DNA of 49,993 nt from Fonsecaea monophora (GCF_001642475.1 NW_019174094.1:1-49993), one strand, 5' to 3'; positions 1 to 11,429 are shown, counted from the stretch's first letter. Numbers and translations: made by a program. Notes: a model not told the origin generated them from the sequence alone.

Positions 1-321
1 TTGCGGGTTCCTCGTTTTGGTCGACTTTCTAGTGGTGTAAGTCAAAGGGTTGGAGTCGTTGTGGTATTGACAACCTCACTATAGTTATCTTAGGTACCAC
101 TTCGATCCACAATCAACAAAAGAACACCGGATCAAGTCATGGAAAGAGGATTTCACTTGGTAAACCCCTGGTCCCAGTCTACCAGGTACAGAATCCAATG
201 TCCGACCCTTATTTCTCTCTTTCCCCTCCCCCCCTCCCTCCTTCTTCGTGTGCGCATTGCCTCGCTTCATTGTATGTGTGGGTGAACATTATTCTGCGTA
301 AATGGCCAGCCTGTTGATGTC
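1..321. other. Left-edge stretch without a gene
   Basis: No supported coding region. It lies downstream of the ankyrin-gene remnant, which reads leftward and ends at 322, so it should hold that gene's 3' flank. It contains a short pyrimidine-rich tract near 210-245. Nothing else is recognisable. Confidence 0.5.
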
Positions 322-1148
322 TCAGAGGTTCGCTGAGGGATACCCCCGGCGTCGAAAAACGTTGGCCGCTGCTTCGTGGCCATTTGACACGGCACGGTCG
401 ACGGGAAGTTTCCCACAGGAATCGCGAATGCTAGGATCGGCCCCATTGCGCGATAAAAAGTGGTATCAAGGCAACATTCCCATCGGCCGTAGCTTGATGT
501 AGGGCCGTTACAAGGCTAAAATCCCGAAATAGTTGGTAAGCGAGAGGGTCGCTCTTGAACATGATCTCGTCAACGTCAGCACCTCGTACAACAAGTGCCT
601 CGATGATTGCTAGATCGGTATGCTTGCGTCTCGCCGCGTAATGGAGCGGCTGTCCCGAAACGTACCGAAGCTCCATGACCAAATAGGAGGTTTGATGACT
701 TCCAAACTAGAATTCTGAGCTGCGATCGAGAGTGGCGTTATGTCGTATCCACACCGCGCATTTGGATCGGCTCCTCTGTGAAGAAACCATAAAGTAAGCT
801 CGGGATCGAGGATTTCCCAAGTTACGTTAATATGAGTATAAATATACACCATGGGACTCTAAAGGCACCTACGCCAGGAATGGTGGGAAGCTGTCCGAGA
901 TTGGCTTGTTCAAGAGGCTGGCGTCATTATCGAAGAAAGCTTCAAGAATTGAACGCTCCTTTTTGGTCGATGGCTGCACAAACGGCATCCGTAGTTGGCT
1001 TGGTTCCTTTTGACAGGAGAAATGAGACGATTGAGGCACAGTTCTGGAGGACGGCGGCTTCCATGGCATCACGTTTGTCCTGTTCTGATGTTCGCATCTC
1101 TGGATCATCGCAAAGAGCTTGGACCTTGGAAAGATCACACTCGCTCAC
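322..1148 (-). pseudogene. Ankyrin-repeat protein gene, 3' part, broken by frameshifts
   Basis: The minus strand reads as ankyrin repeats scattered over the three frames. Recognisable units are LTLWFLHRGADPNAR followed by TPLSIAAQNSSLEVI, then NLLFGHGASVR, then QPLHYAARR and VVRGADVDE, then ALHQATADGNVALIPL, and last NGADPSIRDSCGKLPVDRA running to a stop at 322-324. The frame changes at four homopolymers: a run of five T (plus strand) at 960-964, TTT at 691-693, AAA at 658-660 and five A at 455-459. At each, one surplus base explains the switch. An in-frame TAG at 869-871 also interrupts the series and might instead sit in a short intron (GTAGGT donor at 867-872). The 5' end above 1148 is not resolved. 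Either the gene is decaying or the assembly carries homopolymer insertion errors. Ankyrin repeats bind proteins; no specific function can be given. Confidence 0.6.
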
Positions 1149-1739
1149 GGCTTACACCAACGGGCATTGCGGAGGTGGGAACACTGGTTGTGCAGGTATG
1201 TCTGCCAGATCTGCAACATCAGGAATCTCTCCAACTACTGCACCGAACATGGTTACCCAGTATAGAATATGCTCCGCAGTCAGAGTGTGAGGGTATACAC
1301 AAGGTCCCTAGGCAAGGAGGGTATGGAATACCAAGGACTCGCGGTATAGGGCGGCATCATCTTCCCGATTGAGAGGGGAATTCCCACGTCTTGGCCAAAA
1401 GGGATTAGAAGAGTATGTCAGACCGTTGAAGATGGATAGCGACGTGTATTCGAGGCTATATGCGGTGGTGATGACTGCCTGCGGCCCCCCCGGCCCGTAT
1501 CTGGAAGCCTCCAGCGAGTGATTGGAGAGCGTGCGATATCCCTTGGTTTCGTGTACGTGCCAAGTATTGTAGTTTAGGCACCTGTTCATTACTACATAGC
1601 AAGTACTGAGGCAGCCTGCAAACAGTGCCAAAACAGGCTGTGAAATCTTCAAAATTGTGCGCATGCACAGCGTGTAAGACGTCTTTCCACCGCGTTTTGC
1701 ATAGAGCGTACATATCACCGGCAGGGCCCTTCGCCAAGG
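1149..1739. other. Unresolved stretch between ankyrin gene and HET gene
   Basis: It should hold the upstream part or promoter of the leftward ankyrin gene and the promoter of the rightward HET gene at 1740. Several open frames occur on both strands, up to 136 codons, but none shows a domain or a convincing splice structure. Read as a divergent promoter plus possible unassigned ankyrin-gene 5' exons. Confidence 0.35.
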
Positions 1740-4488
1740 ATGTATTCATTCGCACCCCTCGATGATGGGCACATTCGAATTCTCGATATCCTTCCTGCCG
1801 TTGATGTGGGAGCGGAAATACGATGCGAGCTGCACCACCGCGAATTCGAACCAGGAACATACCACGCCCTCTCATATGTGTGGGGAGGTCCCATCCCACA
1901 TAAATCAGTCTACATAGACGATAAACCAGTGGAGGTCACACCGAACCTGTTCATGGGGCTCCGGAGGATCCGTCATCCGACTGACAAGATATCTCTGTGG
2001 GTGGATGCATTGTGCATCGACCAGAAGAATGACCAGGAGAAAATGTCGCAAGTCAAACGGATGACTGAAATATACGCCAATGCAATGACCGTGTTCATGT
2101 GGCTAGGAGAAGAAGATGATGATAGTGATCTGGCGATGGAACTACTACAGTGCCTTGAAAAAATGGTTGCAGGCGCGGTTGCATGGACATCCGGCGGTCA
2201 TCAAGTGGCATTCTTCGAACCCGGTGCTCCCATCGGCAAGAGCAAGATGGAGTACATTAATCTGGATCTGTGGGGCTTTCTTACGACGCTCAGGATCAGA
2301 GATTTCGACCGTCACTGGAAAGCTCTAGGCCCCTTATTTGAACGCCCATATTGGTTTCGAGTGTGGATCATTCAAGAAATTGTGGCAGCATCGCATGCGA
2401 TTCTCTGCTGTGGCTCCCAGAGGACCAGCTGGAATGCCTTAATGGCGTGGGTTAGCCGATCGGAGGTGCTTCAGCACCTCGACAATCTAGACGAGGCCGA
2501 CAGGGCCCTGCGCAGAGCAAACGTTTTTTTGAAGCAATACGCCGACCTTACCCACGACATCGCCTTCGGAAAAAGGCCGTCTTTGCTGGAAGGGCTAGTA
2601 CGACTGCGTCGGTTCCGTGCTACCGATACAAGGGACCATGTTTACGCGATTCTTAACCTTGTGGACCACAAGGGCTTCGAACCAAACTACACTAAGAGGA
2701 TGCCTGAGGTTTATAAGGATGTTGTCAAATTTGTCATTGAGCAGGATGAGACACTTGACTTTCTTAGTGCCTGCAAGCCGTCTCTAGCTTGGTCGTCTTT
2801 GACCGAACTCCAGTCTAAATTGGACTTCGAGGCGGCATTAGCCAGGGCAGCCTTGATCTCCGACCTTCCCTCTCCAAGAGAGAACTCCCCTTTTGATTCT
2901 CAGAGCAACGATCTATGGGATGTTCGATCGATGGTCACAAACTTGCAGGAGGCTTTACAGCAAGTTACTGAGTCTATAACGGAGATTGATGCAATATGTG
3001 TGGAAACCAATGCATCTAAAAAGGGTGGCCTGGACGATATCGAAAACATACAAAGAGGCTCTGCTGCGGGGAAAATCACTTCCAATCGTTCTAGCATCCA
3101 GGACACCGTCGAACACTGCGCTCATTGCATGATGCGGCTCGGAAACTCTATGAAGATGATTTTGTTCATGCTAGATACCTTGGTTCGCGATGAACCACAA
3201 GATGCCGTCGACCAGAGTGCAACGATGAGAGGAGCGGAGTTGTTGAAGGAGTCTTTGGCCAAAATTGGGTTGGACTTGCAAGACTTCCTCAACCTTCGGA
3301 ACATGACATTGACTACGTGCCAAAAGGCCCAAGACTCGTGGTCTCAGCTGCGATCTTGTAGGCCAGATCTCATTCCTCGACACATACTTGGTTCTCATCG
3401 AGAGAAGGCCTCGGAGGCTATGACCCAACTTGGCGATGCAATAAACCGATTAAAGAACAGTATTTTTGAGCCTAGTGAAGAGTCCTCCGGCCCAGGACCT
3501 GGGAAAGTCGGAGGGACCGGCGATTCGAATAAAGTAGCCACAGCAACTTCTGCTACATCTCAGAATCCCGGGAATGTCGAGAAAGGAACAGAAAACGCGT
3601 CAGAATCGCCTGAGGATTTATCCGGCGCGCCTCCTGGGCCTCTCGACGTTGAGAAGACGGCGGGTGATATTTGCTCGAAAGGCAATGCTATTCTGAAGAC
3701 GATCTCCGAGGTAATTCTTCCCTCATGGGTTCCGGACTGGAGGCAGGGGAACTTGGAACACGGAAATCTTCTATTGAAACGTACCGACAATTGCCACTAC
3801 AAGGCAGGCGGCAGTAAACCGTACTTTTATTTCCCGAACGATGAAAGTGTCTTAATTGTGCATGGTGTGAACCTTGGACGAGTTCAGACGACGAATCGAG
3901 CTGAAAAGGAGTCTTTACAGCCTGCCCTAAAACGTCAGTGGGATTTTTGGGTGACCGCAAGCCATCCTCGCAATGTGTACGGCGGTCCAAAAGATCAGCA
4001 AGAAGCCTTCATTCGGACTTTGGTTGCGGGACGGAATGAGGATGGCAGTAAGGGAACTTGCGGCATGACACCTCAGTTGCTGGAGGACATGTTCGACTTG
4101 GGATTCGTCGAAACAAATGGCAACAAGGCTGAATCCGAGACAATATCGATGACTGACATCAACTTAGCTTTGGCGCCTTCGAGCAATGAGTTCAAATTCG
4201 GCGCTACGGACAAAGGGTTCATGGCTCGTGTTCCAATTTTTTCAGAAGATGGCGATATTGTCGCTGTGCTGCTAGGGGCCAAAGCACCTATCGTACTTCG
4301 AAGATACGCAAAGCTTGATGCTTACTTGGTCGTCGGAGAATGTTGTAAGTTATCACTTGGCAGCTTCCATTGGACCTCAACTCACATGCTCGGTAGATGT
4401 CGATGGCGTTATGGAGGGTGAGGTTATCGCAGAACTCACTACTGGTGATCGATGTTTGGACGAGTTGGAAGACTTCCGCCTAGTGTAA
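1740..4488 (+). CDS. Heterokaryon-incompatibility (HET) domain protein, 898 aa
   Basis: Two exons, 1740-4344 and 4397-4488. The 52-base intron has donor GTAAGT and acceptor TAG; splicing restores the usual HET-protein ending GECYVDGVMEGE. The HET domain (PF06985) lies at about residues 40-190 with its hallmark blocks YHALSYVWGG, LWVDALCIDQ, then MTEIYANAMTVFMWLG. HET domains of this kind trigger programmed cell death when incompatible fungi fuse, and many act in self/non-self recognition; which partner this one senses is unknown. The middle (about residues 350-660) is a long low-similarity insert with helical, Gln/Glu-rich and then Ser/Gly/Pro-rich stretches, making the protein longer than the usual 600-750 residues. 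The ATG at 1740 precedes MYSFAPLDDGHIRILDILP, a normal HET-protein start. Its neighbour on the right is a second HET-derived gene. Confidence 0.9.
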
Positions 4489-5478
4489 TATGATGAGGCC
4501 TGCCGCAGTGCCCGGGAAATGGCTGCCACTTGATTTCTCAACAAGCTTCCCGGCTCTGACACTGCAGGAAGTAGAGCGCGAAATCGGGCGGATGATATGT
4601 ATCCTACTTTTGCTTTTCCAAATTACAGAGTGTAAAATGTTGATTATGAGCCACGTGCATATATCATCAGCCCTAGGAGAGTCTCCTTTGTGCGTCGAGG
4701 AGGCGGGCGAGTTGTTGTAAGTAGTATCACCGAGAAGAAGAAGGCCCTCGAAATGTGTGGCAATCTGACGGTTTCCTTCCGCATCGCATTGAGAGTGTCA
4801 AATCTACTGCGATTATTCATTCGATGATGTTGCCCGTTGTCATTAAAATCGAGGTTGTGAGTTGAACAACTTGATTGATTAGGCAAGGAAATCTATCTAG
4901 CGCGCCTGAGACTTTGTTGTGTGCAGCGGTGGAAATTATTCGGCTAACATTCCCGATAGGTCAGGGCAACAGAGGTTCCCCACGGTACCTGGCGAGCCAG
5001 ATGACAAAATAAGTGGCACGCCACGCCATACTAAATACCTAGTCAGACCGTACTATGCTACCCCTATAGAATCCTGAGATACTTTTCTATCACCATTTCT
5101 TAGGAATGATTATTTAATATTAGTATCATTATATAGCTTATATACTCATGATTGTGTCTAGGAGAAAAATTCTAGAGTTTTATACTTAAAATTTCGAGTA
5201 AAAGAGAGAATGACCTCGGAGTATTTTGGTCATTACTTCGCCGTGCCACTTATTTTGTCATCTGGCTCGCTGGGTACCTGGGAATACGTAGCCGAATGGG
5301 CAATTCTAGACTGAATTTCTCCTGGCGAAATGCAACAAGATCGACAAGAGCTTGGAGTGCAAAGGTGTCAGCATGTCCATTCGGGCTATTCTGAAACTTC
5401 TTCCGCAAATTGCCACGCGGTCAATGATAGGGAAGCTATAACTAGGTAGACTCTGCCTCCCACAGGCGCTGAGCAATG
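4489..5478. other. Intergenic region carrying an inverted-repeat element
   Basis: About 1 kb between the 3' ends of the convergent HET gene and AAA gene. No coding region is supported. Its middle holds the inverted-repeat element described separately (4938-5297); the rest shows nothing recognisable. Confidence 0.6.
4938..5297. mobile_element. MITE-like element with terminal inverted repeats
   Basis: Two arms of 37 bases, 4984-5020 and 5242-5278, are reverse complements with only two mismatches; the shared core reads GCCAGATGACAAAATAAGTG on the left arm. A further 9-base match, ATTCGGCTA at 4938-4946 and its complement at 5289-5297, marks probable outer ends, separated from the inner arms by unequal spacers. 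The interior of about 220 bases is AT-rich and has no open frame. This is the build of a non-autonomous DNA transposon (MITE). I see no clear target-site duplication, so the exact ends are uncertain. The AT-rich core would fit repeat-induced point mutation. Confidence 0.6.
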
Positions 5479-8400
5479 CTATACCTTTCTGCCCCTTTTC
5501 TCCACCAACATCTGCCGCATAATTACTTGTAGCTCGTTACATGATATGGATAAGTGGGCGGGTGATGCATCCATCGTGGTGCGGGACACAAACACATGGT
5601 GAGCAACTATGTCTGCCAAATTTTTCACGTCACGACCATTCCCCCACAAAGGTGTTTCCCTCAAGTCCTTAAACAGCAGATATAGATGATTCAGTCCCAT
5701 CCTCCCTTCGATCGAATCTTGCTCAATTCCTGTTATTCGAATTTCAAAACCTGCAAGGAATTGTTGCAATAAACCAATGCAGTGTTCCGGCGGGAGATGG
5801 TCGAACACAACCTCGGTAGCGAATCGACTGGCGAAGCCCTGGTTGATCTCCCTCAGGCTGTCCATTCCCTCGGCGTAGCCGGCCAGTATAATGACCATTT
5901 TGTTGGCAAACCGTTCTTTGGTCATGCAGTCGACCAGCTCGTTGATTGCGTCCGTGGCAAAATCTCCTTGGGCCAGCCGATACGCCTCATCGATGAACAA
6001 GACTTTGCCTAGAGCTCGTTCCAGGGCTGCTACAACTTTCGGGCCGGTCTGACCCAGAGCTTCCCCGATGATTTCCGAGAAAAAGCACTCCACCACGTCG
6101 GATGAGGAGAGGAAGCCCATATCGTAGAACAATTTACCGACCTTGCGCGCCATGGTCGTTTTTCCTGTGCCGGGCGGGCCTTTGAACACAAAGTTGAGCG
6201 GGATGAGGTTATGAGATCGAGGATTCCTGCCACACATTCGCATACCCTGAACGCTTTTTCGATAGCCGTCAAACTTTGCTATGACTTCCTTACACCCCAC
6301 GATGTCTTTGAAACTCTCCTTGAATCTGCTCTCGGAGTCGGACAGCCTGTCGAAATCGGCGTCGAAATCCTCCGGCTGAAGAGCGAGTGGGGTGGAGAGG
6401 TCGAAAGAAGGATTCGCTGATATTCGCCGTTGAGAGCTGGTCAGGGCGTGATGGAGAAGGTTGTCAACCTCACCTCCATTCCCAAAATTTGGACGGTCTC
6501 GGGCCGCCGCGAGTCGTTGTAGAGCGACGTCTTTGGCTTGCTCAGTGATCGCCAACTTTTGCTTATCCAGCTTCAGCTCCAGAACGCGAGTGAGCTGCTC
6601 CATGCTAAAGTCATCGAAACGGAAAGCGTCATCCAGAGGAAAGCGTCGCGCCAACCCAGGGTTGCTGTACTGGAACATCTCTCGCATTGGCTCACTGTAC
6701 CCTATCAAAACCACGCAGCGATCCTCGCTGGGAAGATTCTGTATCTGTGAGACGAGCGTATCAATCACTGCAATTCGGAACACATCTCCACCGGCATTCC
6801 CCCTGTGAGATCGCTTTCCGGGATACAATACGTGGGCTTCATCGATGACTAGTACTTTGCCGAGGGCGGATTCGAGGGCGGACTTGACAGCCTCTTCCGA
6901 CCAGCCGATATATTGTCCGATAAAGTCGACTGCATTCTTGACGACAATCTCTCCGCTCGAAAGTAACCCCAGATCTGCAAGGATCCGGCCGTACAATTTG
7001 GCCACGGTTGTCTTTCCTGTCCCAGGTGGACCCAGGAAGACACGATTGAGCCCGACTCGAAGGGGAGGTTGATCTTGCAACTCCCGTTGGCGATTCATCC
7101 GGACCAAAGAAGCAAGACTGCGGATTGATTCTTTGACCGATTCCATTCCGGCCAGCTCCATCATCTCCTTCCACGCTGGGATTTCGTGGAGCGGGTCGGG
7201 CGATTCGGTTCCCAATACGTCTTCCTTTGTTATCAGAAAGTCGTCTGGGCGTTCTCCATTCCTTCGTGCTTGGCTTATGCGGTCGAGTTGTCGCCTGCAA
7301 ACCTCTGAGAAGATAATCTCCAATGATGCGAATCCTCTCTTCCAGTCGCCACGATAGGCTCGATGGATCAGCAAGCGAGAGAATTCTCCCTCAATGCCCC
7401 CCTCGATTTGCATTCTCTTCGGAAATCTTTTCTCGAGCAGCTCACTTAGCATGTCTATCGCGTTATCTCTCCCCAGGCCGCTGTCGAGCTTTACACGGTG
7501 AGGTATTTCTTTCCCAACGTCTTCAAACTCGAGAAACGAGTCCATCCTGCCTTCCATAAAACACGTATATAGGAAAATGAATTTGCCCCGACTTTTTTCC
7601 ATCTCATTGCGTAGCTTCTGAGTGTAATCATCGCCATCGCTGGCGTCAGCGAGCCGGTCGGGGTTTGTCATCAGGAAAACCTAGCACTTTGTTAATCTCG
7701 GTCGATGTAGACTTCGCAGATATCCTACCCCTGATTGGTCAGGACGGCGTCGAGTCCCGTAAGAATATGTGCTCTCTTCCAGATACTGTCCCGCTGTCGT
7801 CTCGATCAATTCATCGCCTGGCACCGCGTGGATGGATATGAGGAAGTGAGCATATAGCCTTGCTACGGCTTCGCCTGGAACAGATATATTAGCGATGCTT
7901 CGACTGGCGCTTGGTCAATTGGAAGGAGAGACTCACAGACTTTCTGACGTCCTACAAACACTGCATTGAAACACTCAGATGCTGTATCGACGCCCTGCCT
8001 TCGCAGAGTATCTAGCGTGCATTTCGTCTTCAAGAAGTGTCGCTTCACATCCTCGAGATCTGTCATTGCCATTAATCGGTCCAAAAAGATGTTTTCCTCG
8101 CCGTTTTCTCTCTTCATTCTCATCCAGTCTAGCCGAGAAGGAGAATTATCCTGGATTTGGTCGAGGTCGACACCTTCCAAAAAAGCAAGTTCCTCATCTG
8201 TCGCGTCGGGGAGGGCGACAGATTCGGGAAGAGGATCATTATCATCTCCCGGGCTATTGTTTTCCTCGCTTGCCTTTTCAGTGTCCTCGTCCTCCCTGGT
8301 CGGCTTCATCTCCTCTTGTGAGATCTCAAGTTTGATGAGAAGATGTTGCAAGTGCATTTGAAATCCTCGATGGTTTTGCAGAGGGGCTGCAATCAAAGTA

Positions 8401-9359
8401 AGCGGGCTGCGGATCAAGTCAGCGGGCGGAATGATGAAATGCTGATAAGACGTGTCTAGACAGGGCAGTGGTGCAGTATCTTGCCCTTGGTCCTTCGGTA
8501 CGGTAGCCTCCAGCGAACCGAGATTTCTGGAGCCCTCTGCGAGAAGCGACCCCAGCCCAAGAATTGCAGCCAGAATCAGATGTTTTTGAAGAATCATTCT
8601 AGAATCAACTGGTCCGTGGCCAGCGTGGTCAATCATCCCGACAAAGAGCCCACGGGCCCTCTCTGCTGGTAATTTGAGAGCAGCGACCTGACCTGTGGGC
8701 TTTCTGAATAAAGAAGCAATTGCGCTTCCAAGCGACTTGAGTTCATAAGGGTCTCCGGCGTGAAGAGGGCTAACTTTTCCATTTTGGGGCTCAAGGCCGG
8801 TTGTTGAATCGGCGAAGAAGGATGAAATTGTATGCCACTCCCTTGAATTGTCTGAACTTTGAAAAAACTTGCTCCAATTGGAGGGGGAGGCCAAGTCGTC
8901 TTCGTTAATCTGCACAAGACTAGAAGGACTCTCAACTTCGGTGATGCAGTTTTCAGTCTCGATAGAATGCCAAATGTTGTGGTGCTGAGCCTCTTTGGAG
9001 ATGCGGTGCACAAGCGATGCGTGATGCTGCCTGTCGACAGGATCCTCATGATTGATGCAAACCTCGGCGACCCAGACCATCTGAGCCGCATGTCCTCCAG
9101 TTGATTTCTTCTCGAGCTCCTCTAGCGCAAGCTTACAACTCTGAGTGACTTCCAACCTGTCCTCGTCGATGGAGATCTCAACTTTCGAAGATTCGGTTGG
9201 ATGATATATTAGTGTCTGATATTGTGTTGCGCTTCCAAGAGTGATGTGCTTCAGTTTATAACAGACGGGCTTGGTCTTTCCGTTAGCCGGCATTTCAAGG
9301 ACGCGGATCTCGTTCTCGTGTAGTTTCTGATACAGTGACGCCATCTCGAGCTTGAACAT
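5479..9359 (-). CDS. HET-like / triple AAA (CbbX/SpoVK-type) fusion ATPase, 1256 aa
   Basis: Three exons, 9359-7937, 7874-7729 and 7680-5479, joined in phase by GTGAGT..CAG and GTAGGA..TAG introns. The N-terminus (about 1-120) aligns with HET proteins: NEIRVLEMPANGKTKPVCYK, then YQTLIYHPTE where YxALSYVWG is expected, then VWVAEVCINHED where LWIDAICINQ is expected. A decayed AAA domain follows (about 430-640): FNAVFVGRQKVCEAVARLYA replaces FxxVFxGNPGTGKTTVARLY, and VFLMTNPDRLADA stands where the Walker B VLFIDEAY belongs. Two intact AAA domains follow, with FLGPPGTGKTTVAKLYG plus VLVIDEAHVL, and FKGPPGTGKTTMARKVG plus VLFIDEAYRL. Such triple-AAA proteins are common in fungi and of unknown role; ATP-driven remodelling of a partner is inferred. 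The start could also be the ATG at 9344. If the introns were wrong, this would be two adjacent genes. Confidence 0.8.
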
Positions 9360-10207
9360 GATTACTCGTGCTTGAAGCAATGATGCGAAAAGTGTCCAAG
9401 GTCTGTAAGGAAATAGTGGGCTTGCTTCACGAGCCGTTCGTGAACTTTGGAGCCTGATCGAGAGATTCCCCCCGTTTTAGAGTACTCTTGACCGGGGGCT
9501 GTGGTTCGGGGCTGCTGCATGGCTTGACAAAAAGGCTCGATAGTGCGTAATCCGGTAGGACGCCATTGGCGCTGGCCGATGAGTCCTGTTTGAACGAATT
9601 TTTGGCTACATGAAGTGAGGCTCTTGCGTGGTGACGTGCTGCCTTGTGTTTGGTCGACTCCACAAAGGTTGGATGCAGGTTGGTGTGAAAACCGTAGTGA
9701 GTGGTCCGATTGTGGCTCAGGATTCTAATCATTTTTTGTTCGCGCTGCAGCAACTCCAGGGATATTTGCACACCGGTTTTGCGCGCTGGCGCCTTGACAC
9801 GTCTCGGTGCGAACCTGTAGGGATCTCTTCAAAGTGTGCATAAGGTGTAGCTCGTGGACTTGCGTGCTTGAGCGAATTAAAAGCCCAGGCAACATCACGC
9901 CAGGGGCTCAAGACGATAAGGGTTGCCTTGAAGTGACTTGATAGTTCCATAACTGCCTTTGGCAAAGAGCGCCACGACGAGCGGGCAGCATCACCCTAGG
10001 CCGGAAGTGGGCTGAGCTGGGCGTCGATTTACCTGCTCTTGGCACTGGGCATTGGTATTTCCACCAAACAACCCGCAACCAAGCGACTCGAAGGTGCAGA
10101 GTGGGCGGAGCCATTTGTGTTCTGTGGCATCTATAGACTCTTTTATGGGCTTCAAAGATCGAGCCTGTTTAAGAGACGAGGATGAGAGCACTGACAGCAC
10201 ATCAGGC
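9360..10207. other. Unassigned stretch, possible minus-strand gene fragment
   Basis: No protein is recognised. On the minus strand open frames can be joined across a plausible GTAAAT..AAG intron near 10030-9960. They give a segment ending FKATLIVLSPWRDVAWAF and then an open frame of 114 codons (9771-9427) containing SSPEPQPPVKSTLKRGE. I find no domain, no clear start and no homology I can name. It may be the promoter and 5' UTR of the AAA gene, a small orphan gene, or a remnant. Confidence 0.25.
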
Positions 10208-10993
10208 TCATTTTCTCTTCTCCATCTGCGCCGCAATCTTGGGTCGCTTGTCCTCCCATTCGTCCCATACGATCGAATAGACAGCGGTGTGCCTCCCGGG
10301 CTGTTCTTCATGCGTGCCGTTCCTCAATCTAAGGGCTTCTGCCGAGAGGGCCACCTTACCACGCGGAAATACGCGATCCCACCTCGCGATCCCTTCAAAC
10401 TCGAATCCGATCCTCAAAGCAGCTCTTCGAGATACGTCGTTTCCTGCATGTGATTGCCATATAACGCGGCGCAGCCCTAAACCGCCTGTCGAGGGTGGAT
10501 CGAGCGTCCAGAAGAGGAGGAGTCCTATAGCATTTGTTGCGACGTGGGTGCGCTGGAACGCTGGAAAGATCATTGCACCAACCTCGGTGACGGCATTGAC
10601 GGGGTTCGTGGCTGTCAGGGACACAACACCGGCAAACTTTGCGCTCGTGTCCAGTGCCTCCGGGGAGACGACCTTGTCCATCACTGCGAACAGACAGTCT
10701 GCAGGGGATGCGTGTATACCCTCGTATACCTTTCTCAAGAAGTCGGCCTCGTCGTTTATGACTGGAAAGGGAATGTACGTAAACATGTCTGGGTAGGTCT
10801 TGATCATCTCGACAAAAGGCGCCGTGTGGACACCAGGCTGCCAGCCGAGTCAGATTCTCCCTTGTCCAAGCAAGACGACTTTGACATGGCTCTCGCTGTA
10901 GAAGTGATGTGCGGTACATACCTCGAATGGCACGAGGGCGACGAGATCGTTCTCCAGGCGTCGCTGCTCATAGTGGAAAGTCTTCTCGGCCAT
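10208..10993 (-). CDS. GNAT-family N-acetyltransferase, 233 aa
   Basis: Two exons, 10993-10922 and 10837-10208; the intron has donor GTATGT and acceptor CAG and keeps phase 0. The protein begins MAEKTFHYEQRRLENDLVAL and has the RimJ/RimL-type acetyltransferase_3 layout: FAGVVSLTATNPVNAVTEVG (strands around the core), FPAFQRTHVATNAIGLLL (helix with the acceptor and CoA site region), then RRVIWQSHAGNDVSRRAALR and IGFEFEGIARWDR, the familiar GF-x-x-EG block of this family. These enzymes transfer acetyl from acetyl-CoA to an amine. Fungal members of this group are usually uncharacterised, so the substrate is unknown. The start ATG lies directly before the conserved N-terminal region. Confidence 0.82.
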
Positions 10994-11429
10994 GACTCCA
11001 GATGTCGGCTTCACTGTGGGAATCGCCTGCTGGACAGATTCTGCACCGATTTTCTACATAGTGTGTCTATATGTATCCCACCTTATCGACTTGGTAACAG
11101 GTGGACAGGCAAGGGAAGTAGTTTCACGCATGGTCTCTTCCCAGACCCGCTGTCAAGCGAGACTCACCGCAAGATTCGGAGTCTACCATCCATCGACCGA
11201 TCGACATGGCCTGCATAATACCACAGACGTCGCTACGACGTTGACTACTTGCAACCATGGCAGATGTGCCAACATGGTTGATAAGGAACTTGTCGTTATC
11301 ACCACGTGCTTCGACTGCTCCCGTCCACTATACGCGCTGGGGAGATGGCGCGAACCCAACAGCAGTCGAGATGACTTCCACGCACTGATTGCTTGCCCAC
11401 AGGCCGTTATTCTCACTCAACCTCACGCC
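10994..11429. other. Intergenic spacer upstream of the GNAT gene
   Basis: About 440 bases between the 3' end of the HhH-GPD gene and the start of the GNAT gene, both on the minus strand. It should hold the GNAT promoter. I see no further gene or repeat. Confidence 0.5.

Noticed and set aside
1308..1718. 136-codon minus-strand open frame beside the HET gene
   Set aside because: No ankyrin, HET or F-box motif could be found; it may contain ankyrin-gene leader sequence but cannot be supported as a gene.
7863..9380. The N-terminal 505-codon frame as a separate gene ending at 7863
   Set aside because: Its end aligns with the start of an AAA domain, and splicing at 7937/7874 and 7729/7680 continues that domain into the next frame, so one gene is the better model. 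The first codon of that frame is TTG, so the ATG at 9359 was chosen.
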